From: Nemophila menziesii
Taxonomy: Eukaryota > Streptophyta > Magnoliopsida > Boraginales > Hydrophyllaceae
Assembly: GCA_029959085.1 (NCBI GenBank)
Contig: JARWIR010000061.1
Coordinates: 248,001-312,000, forward strand
DNA: 64,000 nt
Direction of reading: 5' to 3'
Shown piece after piece: positions 1 through 13,802 of this stretch (position 1 is the stretch's first letter; each line of letters starts with the position of its first letter). The translations under genes were made by a program, and so were the position numbers. The notes beneath the pieces were generated by a model. It had not been told where the DNA came from. It saw nothing but the letters and a program-made list of their open reading frames with translations, and did no database searches.

Positions 1-130
1 CACTAGTGTTACCCTTCCAAAGAAACCTACTCAAAAGGATTTCAATCTCATGAATAACCCTCATAGGGAGAATCATGACATTACACCAATATCCAGCCTT
101 GCTTTGCAAAACACACTTTATAAGATGAAA
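1..130 (-). pseudogene. LINE-B ORF2, RT C-terminal fragment
   Basis: Read on the minus strand, this stretch encodes the piece of a plant LINE reverse transcriptase just downstream of the FADD region. It contains an IKCVLQS motif and ends in a RFLWKGN-like motif. It continues the frame that stops at 3977 on the other side of LINE-A. The rest of ORF2 is outside the window. Confidence 0.75.
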
Positions 131-139
131 CTTCACATG

Positions 140-3100
140 ATAATTGGGATCATAATAACTTCTTAACTGCACAATTAGAAATTTTTTGGAATAAGGAAGA
201 AATGTACTGGAGAGAAAAATCTAGAATACAATGGGTTAATTTTGGAGATAAAAATACTGCCTTTTTTCAAAATTCAACAAAAACAAGAAGGGAAAACAAT
301 AAAATTCTTAGAATAATGAATAATGATGGCATATGGATGGATAAAGCTGTTGATATAGAAAACCATATTATTTCACATTACAACAATACTTACATTACTA
401 AAGGCCCTAGATACCATAGTATTCTTGATAAAATAAAACCTACTGTCTTAGCTGCTATGAGTAAATCACTTGAAGCTCCAATCTCTTTACAAGAGGTTAA
501 AGAAGCAGTATGGGACTTGGGTAAAGATAAATCCCCAGGCCTTGACGGTTTTTCAGATAGTTTTTATAAAAAAAACTATCAAAATTGATCTCATGAAATT
601 TATCACGGATTTCTTTTGAAATAAGGGTGGCTTAACTTCTATCAACATAACCTATATCACCCTAATACCAAAAGTTAAAGCCCCGCCTCTATTACTCAAC
701 CGAGACCTATAAGCTGTACTAACTTCTCTTACAAAATTATTGCTGCTATTTTAGTAAAAGATTAAAACCTTTTATGAATAATATAATTTCCCATGAACAA
801 TCAGCTTTTATCAGTAATAGAAATATTACTGATAATATAATTATTTCTCATGAAGTAGTACACTACTTAAAAAATAAAAGAACCTCTAAGAATTACGAGA
901 TCACAAAACAACTAGTAAATGGGTTCCACCCCCAAAAAATTCTATAAAAATTAATTGCGATGCCTCATATACTAAAAATGGTTCTACTATTGCGTGTATT
1001 GCCAGGGACTATAAAGGAAAAGTGCTAAGGTGTCAAGGATGGAGAATTAATGCTGACAATAGCTTGGAGGCTGAAGGATTGGGAGTTTTGAAGGCCTGTC
1101 TATGGGCTAAGGAGCTCAACAATTTCCATTGCATAGTGTAAAATGACAATCTTACCCTTATGGAGCCATTAGTTAGCAATTTTCCCTTTAATTCTCCATG
1201 TATAGCGAATGTAATTAGGAGTATTTATTTTGTTGCCGAATTTTGTAATCCATCCTTTTCTTTCACGAAAAGAGATGGAAATTTGATAGCGGATTGGACT
1301 TGCAAAAATTTGCCTCATGGTGAGTCTTTTGACTTTTGCGCAAGTCTCTTCCCTTCTAAGTTAGCTTTATTGTTAAGCCTTGATTTGCCCCCGTGGGGGT
1401 AGGCTAACAAAAACTTTGTAATTGTGGTTATTTAATATAAGCGTTTAGAACAAAAAAAACGCTGCTATTATTAAAGCAGATATATCAAAGGCATTTGAGA
1501 GAATAGAGTGGGATTTCCTGTTTGACACTATGAAAGCTCTCGGTTTTACTTCTATTTGGATTAATTGGATTGAAAGATGTGTTAAAACAGTTTCCTACTC
1601 TATCCTATTGAATGGTTGCCCTATTCATCTACTTAAACTTACTAAAGGGCTTAGACAAGGGGACCCTTTGTCCCCTTTTCTATTTTGTATTGTCACCCAA
1701 GCCCTCACTTTCCTTATTAATGATAAAATTAATAAAGGCCTTATTAAAGGCATTAAGCTGAGCAGAAATTGCCCTACCCTTACTCATATATTATTCGCTT
1801 ATGATAGTATTATCTTGTTAAAAGCTGATATTGATGAATTTTATCATTTTAATGATGTTATGAACATGTATAGTTATTCATCTGGTCAAAACATAAACCT
1901 TAACAAAAGTGGAGTAATTTACAGTAAAAATACTCCCTCAAATGTTATTATTGAGCTTAAAAATATTCTTCAAATGAATCACTTAACTAATCTAGGGAGC
2001 TACCTTAGACTACCCTCGGATTGGGGTAGATCCAAAGTTAGAGCCCTTGATTGGCTTATTGAAAGAATCATTTCAAAATTGGATAATTGGAATTGCAAAT
2101 TCTTTCCGAGGCTGGTAAAGAAACACTAATTAAAGCAATTATATAATCAATTCCGGTTTATATAATGTCTATTTTCCAAATTCCTGATTCTATATGTAAT
2201 AAAATCTCATCATTAATAGCCTCTTACTGGTGGGGTAATAATGGTAAGACTATAATTCATTGGAAAAATTGGAAATACATGGATTTGCCTAAAACAGAAG
2301 GAGGAATAAACTTTAAAAATTTTATTCAACTTAATATTTCATTGTTGGCTTATTCTGCTTGGAAATTTAATATTAATAAACAATCTCTTTTTTTCAAAGT
2401 CATGAAAGGAATTTATTTCTCAACTGATCACTTTGAAACTGCTTCTTTGGGTTACAACCCATCTTGGGCTTGGAGAAGCTTAATTAAGGGAAGAGATACT
2501 TACTTAAAAGACACAAAAATGATTATAGGAAATGGTGAAAACACCTTGATTTGGCATGATGATTGGATCCCCCAATCTGATAAACCTATAAATCACTTAA
2601 ATCTCCCTATCAACAAAGTATCTGACCTCATTAATGAGGAAAAAAAATTGGGATGAAGGGAAACTTATTTTAACATTGGGCAGAGAAAAAGCTGAGAAAG
2701 TCAAAACGCTAAACATTAGCATATCTAATGCCCCTGATACTCTAGTGTGGAAACACGCTAGCAATGGAAATCTTACTGCTAGTAATATGTACAAACATAT
2801 TACAAATACTATGATTGATAATAAGAATAATATGGAGAAATTGTTACCTTCTAGCTCCTTCAAACTTAGTGTAAACTTTTGGGATATTATTTGGAACTTA
2901 AATATGCCCCCGAAACTTAGAAACTTTGCATGGCGTGTTATATCTGATGCTTTACCTACTGAAAATAATAAATATCATAGGAAATCCACATTAAATGGTA
3001 TTTGTAAAGTTTGTGGAATGGATATTGAAACTACTGAACATCTCTTGCTCTTTTTTTCAAGTTCAAAAGCCACATGGTTTGCAACTCCTACTGGTCTTAT

Positions 3101-3904
3101 CAATTCACATGAAAACAACATAAGTATAAAGCATTGGCTACAAAATCTCATTGAATTGAAACTAAAAAATGATGAAAATGATAGACCAGTAGTTGAGATG
3201 GCAATCTGGATAATGTGGTACATTTGGAAAAGTCGGAATAAATACATCTTTGAAAGTCAAACCATCTGCCCCTTAATTAACATGAAAGACGCTTATAATG
3301 CCTATGATGAATTTGTAAAATATAAAAAAAAACATACTCTGAGGCATTTACAGGTACTAATATAGGAAAAATTTCGAATCTTAAAGAGGCTAAATGCTTA
3401 TATCAAAACAGGGGAAATGCTAATAACCATGAAACTTATCTTAGTGTAGATGCATCTTATCTTAAGGAAACTAATTGTGCCTCTTCTGCGTGTGTTTTTA
3501 GTGACAAAAAGGGCCAAATTTTGGGAGGAAGATACTAGAAATTCAAAGCTAAATCTCCTCAAGAAGTGGAAGCTATTGGTATTCGTAATGCTCTTCTTGA
3601 AGCTTCATCTTTTCAAGGCACACATTATGTATTAAGTAATGATTGTGTTAGCCTCATCAAGCCGTTAATGAAGGGCACAAAGTTTGAGAATCGTCATCTT
3701 ATTCATGTTTTTGAAGATATTCAAAGTTTAGTGCACAACTTTGATGTAAATTTCCAATTCATCTCAAGGAAATTCAACAAAGTAGTAGATCATATTGCTA
3801 AACAAGGGAGGCTTGCCGACCTTAGGAGTAATTGGATTTCAAATCCAACCCCCTACTTTCTTAAATTACTTGAACTTGATTTTGTAATTGAAGGCATAGG
3901 CTAA
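140..3904 (+). pseudogene. LINE-A ORF2: reverse transcriptase, zinc-binding region and RNase H, broken
   Basis: In order: a pre-RT segment ending SPGLDGF (202-588); RT motif A (KADISKAF, about 1470-1500) after the LINE-D insertion; motif B GLRQGDPLSP (about 1650); a catalytic box reading FAYDS instead of FADDS (about 1795), so the first catalytic Asp is lost; the thumb region (2165-2656); an RT zinc-binding domain with CKVC and H/C residues (2634-3365); and a C-terminal RNase H-like domain (3566-3904). Frameshifts fall near 2130, 2640, 3365 and 3540, and there is a frameshift or stop near 588. Nothing here can give an active protein. Confidence 0.85.
898..1459 (+). mobile_element. LINE-D: LINE 3' tail containing only an RNase H domain
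   Basis: It splits a codon run of LINE-A RT: removing 898-1459 rejoins the RT frame exactly just before the KADISKAF motif. The insert reads from about 918 as WVPPPKN, then NCDAS, a typical plant LINE RNase H start, up to a stop at 1402. It is followed by an AT-rich 3' UTR and an A run (1452-1459). One TAG/TAA-type stop lies near 1140. It resembles the C-terminus of LINE-C (36675-37199). The only possible target duplication is ACG. Confidence 0.8.
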
Positions 3905-3976
3905 GAACATAAATCCTATCTTATTGTATTTGACAATTTTAAATAATTTAAATTACGTTTTAACGTCAAAAAAAAA

Positions 3977-6083
3977 TCTAAGCATCCAACCTTCCACACT
4001 ACCAACAATGTTATTAATAAGATTAGCACACATTAAGCTATTATGACCATTAGAAGTTAAAGGAGCACCAAGATATCTAACAGGCAGCTTACCCCTTTTA
4101 ACATTGAGAATACAACTCAATTCTTCATGAAGATCCTTGTTACACCCTCCTAAGTAAAGATCACTTTTCTCAGGACTTATTTTGAGGCCAGAAAGTCTAG
4201 AGAAAAGATCAAGACCTTTCTTTAGTCTCTTGGTAGAATCTTTATCCCCATTGAAGAAAACTAAACAATCATCAGCAAAGATAAGGTGACTCAAACCCAT
4301 TATAACACAATTTGGATTATAGGTAAAAGCTTTATTCTGAGCTACTTTATCTAGAATGGCAGTATATCCTTGCATACATATGACATATAAGTAAGGAGAT
4401 AGAGGATCACCTTGCCTCAATCCCCTTTCTCCTTTGAAAAAACTACAAAAACTCCCATTAATACATAAAGAGAACATAGGTGTAGAAATGCACATATTAA
4501 TCCAAGAGATGAACTTCTAATGAAACCCCATTATATGAAGCAATTTAATAAGATACCTCCAATTGATTGTGTCAAAAGCTTTTTGAAGATCAAGGTTTAA
4601 TGTACATCTTTCACTTAAGTCTCTTCTATCATATCCTGCCACCACACTTTGTGCCACTAAAATGTTAGCTACAATACTCCTACCACCAACAAAAGTAGCC
4701 TGGTTCTTTGATTTAAGCTCTTCAAGACACTTCTTCATTCTATTAGCAATGATTTTGGAAATAGCTTTATAAAGGATGTTACAACAAGCTATAGGCCTAA
4801 AGTTTTTAACTGAAGTAGAATTCTTGACTTTAGGAATTAGGACAAGATTTGTAACATTGATATGCTTCAAGATGTACTTAGTCCTGAAAGTTTCTTTTAT
4901 ATCATTACATATATCATTACCAATAATACTCCAAGTAGCTTTGAAGAAAGCACTAGTAAAACCATCAGGTCCAGGAGATTTCAAGCTATCTATAGATAAA
5001 ATAGCTTCTTCAACCTCTTTATTAGTTATATCCCTCACCATATCTTTTGCATCCTCATGATTAATTGATCTATCAACAAGCCTCTTTAAGAAATTAGAGC
5101 TAACACTTTCTTCTTGATCATCCTTGGTACCAATTAAACTTGTATAATACTTGATAAATTCACCTTGAATAGCTTCATCTTCAACAACAATATCACCATT
5201 TTTAGTAACTATAGAAAAGACTCGTTTTTGAGTAATTCTGGCTTTGATACTCTTGTGAAAAAGAGCTATGCTACAATCACCCTTTTGAGCCCAAGTAATC
5301 CCATATTTTTGCTTTAACATCTTTTCTTGAATGGTTAGTAGATGCATAAGTTTGTCCCTTAGCTCCTTCTCAATAACAAGCATAGTTTGATCACCATTCA
5401 TAACTCTAGTTTGAGCTTTCTCAAGCTCCTCTTTAAGTTGCATAATCTCCTCATTAGAGTGATGAAAGTACATTCTATTGAAAGTCTTGAGGGCCTTCTT
5501 TACTTCCTTGAGTTTTCTCACCACTTGAAACATCATACTATCCTTGAATTTTGTTTTCCACACCTTTTCTATCAAAGGCGGAAATTAAGAATGAGTAATC
5601 CAAGTATTATAAAACTTAAAAGATGAAGGTTTACTAGTGGAACTTCCATGAATAGTGAGAATAAGGCATGAATGATCAAAAATTCCAGGATCTTCCACCA
5701 TTAAATGAGACTTGAAATAAGTGAACCAAGTATCATTTATGAAAATCTTGTCAATTTTACCAGATACAACCCCATCAATTCTTCTATTTGTCCAAGTGTA
5801 ATAACATTTTAGACTAGGATGCTCCACCATACCATTATCTTTAATACACTCCTCAAACTCTTCTGAACTCCTATGTAAGCTAGTACCCATTCTTTCCTCA
5901 ACTCTAATGATCTAACTATAATCACCACACCAAATACAAGGGGAGTCTCCAATAATAGTCATCCACTCAGTAAGTGTTTTCCAAAGAATAACCCTTTTAT
6001 CCTCATCATTTTCTGCATAAACCATTATACAATTGAAAGATTTCTTATTATATATATCATATTCCTCAATAAAAACAGCTTGG
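3977..6083 (-). pseudogene. LINE-B ORF2: endonuclease C-terminal half and reverse transcriptase
   Basis: From 6078 downward the frame continues the endonuclease begun at 19997. It has a GDYS motif where GDFN is usual, so the catalytic Asn appears to be Ser. The RT follows with SPGPDGF (about 4975), motif A NLDLQKAFD (about 4580), motif B GLRQGDPLSP (about 4410) and an intact FADDC box (about 4280). Three in-frame stops (near 5912, 5585 and 4517) but no frameshift were seen over 2.1 kb, so decay here is by nonsense substitution. The frame is cut at 3977 by LINE-A. Confidence 0.85.
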
Positions 6084-6200
6084 TGGTGGTCCTTTGTGTG
6101 TTCTAAAATAAATGCAATAAGGAAAAGAGAACCACAACCGCAAGTGTACGGTTGTCCCAAGTAATATAAGTGATAAAACAGATTCGTTCTCAGGGACGGA

Positions 6201-7948
6201 TGATGTCTCCCGATTTGTTCTAATTATTAGCCCCTTAGATACATCATTTTAGGTGAATAAATGACTTATTTGATATACTTTTAGGCTTATTTGATCATAT
6301 TGCACTTTCTCCCCTTAGAAATTAACTATTTGCAGAATCTGAGCTTTTGTGCGTAAATTTGACTAATTTTTAATGCAAAGTTAATTGGTTCTTGAATTTC
6401 ATAAAAGTACAATCCAAGGAGAAGAAGTGAGAATAAAGTCTTAGTGTATTTTATAGTGTTAGGAAATGATTTTTACTCGAGTTTCTATTTTTAGAGTACA
6501 CTTTTCTATTTCGTTTTCTTGATTTATTGATTTATTCTTTTCAAGCATATGCGGTTTAATTATTTATTTATTGTGAAGCCTTAAAAGATAAATGGTAATT
6601 ACTTAGAGACCAAGTCAAGATAAAGAAGTAAAAGAAAGAAGATTTACATGGAAATAAGAAGATTTAGGAAAGATATATGCAAAGAAGGAAAAGATATTCC
6701 AGCCATGTTTTAAAGATCAGTCCATAACTTACGATTGGTTAAGAATATGGACGAGTGGTCTGCACCAATAGAAAGCTCTTTCCAAGACAAACAGTTTCAT
6801 ATATTGGAACTTCTCAAACGGATAAGTATTGAAAAAGATATGACCAAATCAAATCAACAGCAGAATCTTACCTTTCCTAGAATTTAGGGTTACGAATTTA
6901 AGAGTTCTTAACTTGTCTTCCACTCCAAGTAAATTCGACCTAGGGTTCTCTAACACCTATAAATACACCCTTTAACCCCCTCTTTTCATACACTTCAGAA
7001 AATTAAACAAGAGGCTTAAGTTTTCAAGTCAGAGCAAGAAGGCAAGGAGAAGCTAGTGTTGGAGGATATTGTTCTTCCATCAACAGTCATCCTCCACTTT
7101 AGGTTATTAATTTATCTTTTGTATTTGAACATGAATTCCTTTTATTCTATGTTAGTCTTTTATTTTCTTATGAGCTAAATTTCTTTATACTTGAGAATCG
7201 CATAAAAGGGATGAACCTTAATTAATTAATCTATGTTTTGAATTTGGGATTGTTTAGATTTAAATAGGATTGAGTTTTATATATTGGATATTACTTTGTT
7301 TTCATTACTAATTCTTTTCCGCGCAACTAGAATTAGCTGTTAGTATTTGGTCTATTCACTTTAGTGGCGAAGTGATCATCCGACAGGGGGGTTTTAGTAC
7401 AGATCTAGGTAATACCCGTGTAATGTCCGTTATTGACCGACAGGCTTAACTAGTTACATAGCCAATGAGGTAAAATCATATCATCCGAAGAGGCATATTC
7501 GACCATACAGGTGTTTCTGATACTTTAGGATAGCTTCTAGGTCCACCCGACAGGGGGCTAGGAAATATTAGAGTCCCGACTAATATACTAATCCCAATTC
7601 TACCCTTAAACATAGCATAGATTATATTGATTAAGTGGATTCCTTGCGAGACTCAAGTATCTCTGTTATCTGAAGTTAGTCATTTATTTGCTTTATTTCC
7701 TTTCTGTTTATTTAATTTTAGTCTTTACTTTATTTGCATCTTTTAATTTACAAAAACCAAACAAAAATTCTTATCTTTTAATTTCTGTTTAGCAATTATT
7801 CTTACTACTTGATTAATATTTGGGTTGAACCTAATTTGTCCCTAAGAACGAACTTGATTATCATATATTACTTGGGACAACCGTACACTTGCGGTTAAGT
7901 GGTTCCTTTATTTTTGCACTTAATTTTATAACACCCTAGGACCCACCA
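6201..7948 (+). repeat. Element 1 5' LTR
   Basis: The LTR starts TGATGTCTCC and ends CCCACCA. A TATAAATA box at 6958-6965 suggests a U3 of about 0.79 kb and a long transcribed R/U5 of about 0.95 kb. The R/U5 holds spaced CCGACAGGGGG motifs (about 7380-7560) and a conserved block at 7870-7896. The match to the 3' LTR at 16483-18254 fixes both ends. Confidence 0.92.
6958..6965 (+). promoter_or_regulatory. Probable TATA box of Element 1 5' LTR
   Basis: TATAAATA preceded by CACC and followed by a C-rich stretch that could hold the start site. The same box is at 17262-17269 in the 3' LTR and at 62631-62638 in the related LTR on the right. Confidence 0.6.
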
Positions 7949-7954
7949 AGTTTT

Positions 7955-7972
7955 TGGCGCCGCTGCCGGGGA
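7955..7972 (+). other. Element 1 primer binding site (tRNA-Asp type)
   Basis: TGGCGCCGCTGCCGGGGA lies 6 bases after the LTR end. From known plant tRNA-Asp(GTC) 3' ends it is complementary over 17 of 18 positions, with one T-to-C difference. Element 2 has the same variant. Confidence 0.8.
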
Positions 7973-8087
7973 CGGTAGCGTGTGACCCCGGTGTTAATCT
8001 TTGAGTAGTTTAATTGTTAGTTTAATTTTATTTTTCAATTTTACGCTTTGGGTTGTCTTTCTTTCTCAGGTTTACAGGTTTTGGTTT

Positions 8088-11000
8088 ATGCGTGAAAATA
8101 TCGTGATTCTTGCAAATCCCGAAAACCTAGTTCGAGAAACAAATAAAAGAAAGAGATAAGCTAAAGCAAAAGAGTTAGAGGAGCAATTAGCAAGAGAAAT
8201 AATGGCTGAAGATCAACAACTCAACCCTCCTGCTGTTCCCCAAGCTCAAAACAATGATCTGTGGTTCATCAATGGCCCTGAAGAAGCTCCATTTAGAGCT
8301 CCTGCCCTCGGAATTGGCCCTGCAAATATTAATGTCGAGAGATTCAGCCCCGATCATGGTATGTTATCTCAGTTTCAAAGTTATGGCAATTTCCGAGGAG
8401 CACCTAGCGAAGATCCAATCTGTGCTGTGCAGAAGTTCATGCAAATTTGCGATTCTTATATTATGCAAGGAGTAACTAGAGAGCAAATGTATTTTGCTAA
8501 TTGTAGATACTTCGTTATTGATGGAGCAAGTGAGTGTCATGAGTCTCAAGAACCCGGAACAATCACAACATAGGACGCATTGCAAACCGCGTTCTTTGAT
8601 AGATACTACCCAACGAATATGAGACTAGATGCGCAAGTTGAAATAACTTCATTCAAACAAGATCAAGACGAGACTTTGGGTAAAAGTTGGAAGAGATTTC
8701 AGATTTGCTTAAGAAGAGTCCCTAATCATGGCCTCACAGAAGTTCAACAAATGAAGATATTTTACCGAGGACTTGATGGCTCTTCAAGAAAGGAACTAGA
8801 CTTGCTTTCTGGTGGTGGATTCCTACAGGTACAACCAGTCCATGCTAAAATTATTTTGAATAGAACTGTAACGAATGAACTTTGTTAGAACACTGTGAGA
8901 ACACCTGTTCGAGGTGGAAATAATGCGTTGATTAAAGAAAAGTTCACCGCCATGGAAAATAAACTTGAACAACAACTGAAACATCTTACTCTAGCTGTTA
9001 CAAAAAGTGTTACTGGTAGAAGAGCAGATGTTAATGTTACACAAGAATTTTATGGATGTTCTAATTGCGGTACAGAAGATCGTGATTGGGAGACCTGTCA
9101 AAACAATCCAGAATCCGTAATGTTCGTTTCCAACCGAGGAAATTATAACTAAAGTGGTCAAGGTTATCAACCAAACAGAAACCATCCGGGTTTCCAATAT
9201 TCGAATCCAAATGGGGCTGCTAATCCAACTTATGCATATCAACCACGTCTCCAGGGAAACAACTTTCAACCAAGACCTCAGAACAACTACCAAGGTGGAC
9301 AAGCATACGGAAATCAAGCTCAGAGACAACCTCCTCAAGATGCTTATACCGAAACCATGAACCAGAAAGCTCTACCTGCTCAACCTCAAGAAGGCGCTTT
9401 AGATGTTCTAACAACACTAATCAACATTCAACAATTTACAACCGCAACACTTAAATTGATGGAAACTCAGATGGCTCAGATAAATAAGCAATTAAATCAA
9501 CGTCAGCAAGGACAACTACCGAGTGACACTGAAGAAACTAAAACAAGAGAAGATTGTAATGCAGTGACACTTCGAAGTGGTAAGAAGCTCTCACCACCTC
9601 CTTTTCCCGTGATGAAATAAAAAGAAACAATTGTGAAAGAGAAACCGGTAAAAGATGTGGATGAGAAAGAAGATGAACCTGAAATAATCGAAGTGGAGAA
9701 GATTCCGGAAAATCCAAAATCCAAGGATGTTATCGAAACCCGTCCTCCTCCACCTTTCCCCTCCAGAGTTCAGAAGAAAGGAGACATGGCTGAATACCAG
9801 AAGTTCTTGAATATGGTACGTGGTCTCAATATTAACATTCCGTTCTTAGATGCTATATGCGATGTTCCGAAGTACGTTAAATTTCTAAAAAGAGCCATTA
9901 CCAACAAGAGACCATACCGTGAGAATGAGATGATAGGATTGCTAGAAGAATGCAGCGCTATATGCCAAAGTAAGTTGCCACCTAAACTACTTGATCCTGG
10001 GAGTTTCACGATTCCTATTTCTATTGGTAATGAGTGGCAAGGGAAAGCTTTGTGTGACTTGGGTGCGAGTATCAATTTGATGCCCAAGTCAATTTTTGAA
10101 AAACTGAAGATAGGAAACGCTAGACCAACTTCCATGATCCTACAAATGGCTGATAGATCCCTCGCACATCCTGAGGGACGAATCGAAGATGTCCTCGTCA
10201 AGGCAGGTACTTTAATTTTTCCCCTTGATTTTGTTATTCTTGAATACGACGCGGATAGGAATGTCCCCATCATCTTGGGTCGACCATTCCTAGCCACGGG
10301 GCGTACTGTTATTGATGTAGAAAACGGCGAATTAACCATGTGAATCCAAGACGAGATGGTAAAGTTCAACGTGTTTAGGGCCATGAAGTTTCCAGATATT
10401 CCTGAAGAGCGTTTCCGAATGGATGTACTCGATTTGACTACGCAAGAAACGTTTGATTGTATGAATTTTAACGATATCTTGCAAGCAGCCCTAACACTTG
10501 ACTTACCGGAATTGATGGAAGAACTAACCGAAACTGTAGCTGCTTTGAATTCCGGAAACATGAAACATAGGCATCTCGCCTATGAGCCAGTCCGAAAGCC
10601 TGGGGAGATAGCACCTAAAAAGAAACCATCTATCGAGTCTCCCCCACAACTAGAAGAAAAGCCGCTTCCGTCACACTTGAGGTATGCGTATTTAGGTACT
10701 AACAACACTCTGCCTATTATTGTTTCAGCTACTTTAACAGGTCCTCAAGAAAACAAATTGTTGCGCATACTGAGAGCTAATAAAGAGGCGATTGGTTGGA
10801 CTATTGCTGACATCAAATGTATTAGTCCTTCCTATTGCCAACACAAGATCATTCTAGACGATGAAAACGCGCGCTCAGTTGAAGGACAAAGAAGATTGAT
10901 GCCAGCTATGAAGGAAGTGGTGAAGAAAGAGGTTATCAAGTTGCTAGACGCGGGAATCATCTATCCCATAGCTAGTAGCGAATGGGTGAGTCCAGTTCAA

Positions 11001-13570
11001 TGCGTACCAAAGAAGGGTGGTATCACTACCATCTTGAACGAACAGAATGAAGCCATTCCCTCAAGGACCGTTTTTGGTTGGAGAGTGTGTATGGATTATC
11101 GAAAGTTGAACAAGGCCACCAGAAAAGATCACTTCCCTATTCCGTTTATTGATCAGATGTTAGACAAGCTAGCTGGGAGAGAATATTATTGCTTTTTGGA
11201 TGGATATTCGGGATACAATCAGATTTATGTAGATCCAAAAGACCAACACAAAACAACCTTTATATGTCCTTTTGGTACCTTTGCCTTCCGAAGGATGCCT
11301 TTTGGATTATGTAATGCACCTGCTACTTTTCAAAGATGTATGATGGCAATCTTCTGGGACATGATTGATGATTTCCTTTAGGTATTTATGGATGACTTTT
11401 CTGTATTTGGTGATAACTTTGAGGAGTGTTTACGAAACTTGGAGAAGGTATTGATTAGATGCAAGGAGACTGATTTGGTTTTGAACTGGGAGAAATGTGA
11501 CTTTATGGTTTGAGAGGGTATAGTACTAGGTCACAAGGTTTCAAGTGCTGGTTTGGAAGTTGATCGTGCGAAGATTGAGGTAATCAAGACACTTCCCCCT
11601 CCTATTTCTATAAAAGGGGTAAGAAGCGTTTTGGGTCATGCTGGTTTTTACCAACGTTTTATCAAGGACTTCTCCAAAATCTCTAAGCCGTTGTGCAACT
11701 TACTTGAGAAGGACACCAAATTCCTTTTTGATGAAGCTTTCATAAAGGCATTCAACGAGATTAAAGAGAAGCTTATTTCTGCACCTATTGTGTTACCTCC
11801 TGATTGGAAGATTCTGTTTGAGATTATGTGTGATGCTAGTGATCTTGCGATGGGTGTTGTTTTGGGTCAAAGAAAAGAAAAGGTATTTCACTCAATATAC
11901 TACGCTAGTAAAACCTTCACAAGTGCTCAAATTAATTACACCGTAAATGAGAAGGAATTACTAGCTGTTGTGTATGCATTCGACAAATTTCGTTCCTACC
12001 TCCTTGGGGCAAAAGTTGTTGTGTTTACCGACCATTCTGCGATTAAATACCTTATGGAGAAGAAAGATGCGAAGCCAAGGTTGATTAGATGGGTTTTACT
12101 GTTACAAGAATTTGATTTAGAGATTCGGGATCGAAAGGGTTGTGATAATCAGGTTGCTGATCATTTGTCGCGTCTTGAAGGTTCTGAGTCCAATGGAGGA
12201 CCTGAGTTGGTAAGAGAAGAGTTCCCTGATGAGAGTTCGTTTTCAGTTTATTCATTAGAAACTCCTTGGTATGCAGATATAGCAAATCTTATTGTGAGTG
12301 GTTATTTTCCTCAAGGAGCTACCTCACAAGAGAAAAAAAGACTAGCCCATCGAGCTAAACAATTCTTTTGGGAGGATCCTTTCCTCTACAAAACATGCAG
12401 TGATCAGATGGTAAGGAGATGCATACCAGATAAAGAGATTTTGTCCGTTGTTGCAGGTTGTCATGATTCACCATACGGAGGACACTTCAAAGGAGATCGT
12501 ACAGCTGCAAAAGTACTACAATCCGGGTTTTATTGGCCTACTTTACATAAGGATTGTCATGAGTATGTCAAGAAATGTCATAGTTGCCAGTTTACTGGTA
12601 ATATATCTAAGAGAGATGAGATGTCGTGTAATAATGTTCTTGAATTTGAGATATTCGATGTATGGGGTATTGATTTCATGGGTCCTTTTGTACCATCTAA
12701 CGGAAACCTGTACATCCTACTAGTTGTTGATTACGTGTGTAAATGGGTAGAGGCTGTAGCTCTACCAACAAACGATTCGCGAGTAGTGATTAAATTCTTA
12801 AAATCACACATCTTCACTAAACATGGTACACCTCGAGTTATTATCAGTGATGGAGGTTCACACTTTGTGAACAAATATCTGAAGAAAGTACTAGAGAAGT
12901 ATGGTGTAAGACATTGTGTATCTACCGCGTATCATCCCAAGCCAATGGTCAAGCTGAGGTTTCTAATCGAGAGATCAAATCCATTCTTGAGAAGACAGTT
13001 GGTTCCACACGCAAGGATTGGTCAATGAAATTAGATGATGCGTTGTGGGCATATCGTACTACGTTCAAGACGCTTGTGGGTGCATTTTGTATCGCATCGT
13101 TTATGGTAAGGCTTGTCACTTACCTCTTGAGCTTGAAATGGGTGCCTATTGAGCAATTGCGGAGATGAATATTGATCCAACCTTAGCTGCGGAGAATCTT
13201 ATGATGAAGCTGAATGAACTTGATGAGTTTCGATTTCATGCCTATGAGAATGCTAAACTTTATAAAGAAAAGACGAAAAGATGGCATGACAATCGCATTC
13301 GTGAGAAGAAATTCAAATTTGGACAGATGGTCCTCAAGTATAACTCCAAGTTCAGCAAATATCCGGGCAAGTTGAGATCAAAGTGGTCTGGTCCGTTCGT
13401 GGTGACCAAAGTTACGCCGCATGGAGCTATAAAAGATCGAGAATCCAGACGAGCAACGCACCTTCATGGTGAATGGGCATCGTCTAAAACTTTACCATGT
13501 AGGCGAGGATACCAATCACATAATCGATCCACATCCTGGGGAGGTCATGTACCTCCTTGAAGCTGAATAG
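8088..13570 (+). pseudogene. Element 1 gag-pol polyprotein, many stops and frameshifts
   Basis: Start ATG at 8088 is at the same place relative to the PBS as in Element 2. In-frame stops: 8157, 8571, 8886, 9150, 9618, 10341, 11379, 11511. Several are single changes from TGG, CGA or GAA/GAG when set against Element 2. One-base deletions near 12938 and 13085 shift the integrase frame, and another shift lies near 13430. Domains still readable: Gag (8202-8900), a zinc knuckle whose His is replaced by Arg (about 9060), aspartic protease with DLGAS (about 10060), RT with FMDD (about 11390), RNase H (about 11830) and integrase (about 12460-12960). It cannot make a functional product. Confidence 0.9.
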
Positions 13571-13578
13571 ATGCGAGA

Positions 13579-13616
13579 GGTAACCCGTCGAGCTTAACGA
13601 CGTTAAACAAAAGCCA
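13579..13616 (+). other. Conserved 38-nt block after the pol stop
   Basis: It lies 8 bases after the gag-pol stop and contains the odd palindrome TTAACGACGTTAA. It is identical to 28291-28328 in Element 2 and differs at one base from the minus-strand copy at 51714-51751 in Element 3. Similarity continues more weakly through TTGTATATTAG. Function unknown. Confidence 0.8.
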
Positions 13617-13802
13617 TTTCATTGTATATTAGTTTATTGCTTTAAGTTTCTCAATTCCTAGTGTATAATTCTAAGTTAGTATCGTGTTTTAGTGTTTACT
13701 TTTAAAAGAAATGAGAAAGGTAGTGTGTTAATGGTGTAGGAATTGAGTTTGGGGTGCTAGGAAACGGAAAAAAGGAACACATGGGCAAAATCGGCGCAAG
13801 GT

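Larger units (their letters stand above)
131..3976 (+). mobile_element. LINE-A: 5'-truncated L1-type LINE inserted in LINE-B
   Basis: It starts abruptly inside ORF2, upstream of the RT core, and ends in a run of nine A at 3968-3976. LINE-B sequence flanks it on both sides in the opposite orientation. Target duplication is at most a few bases (GAAA-like), so the exact ends could shift by some bases. It is itself interrupted at 898-1459 by LINE-D. Its RNase H domain places it among plant L1 elements that acquired such a domain. Confidence 0.85.

Noticed and set aside
8991..9417. Minus-strand open frames opposite gag-pol in Elements 1 and 2 (also 9770-10561, 23747-23962)
   Set aside because: Shadows of the conserved gag-pol frame; they change with every indel and have no support of their own.
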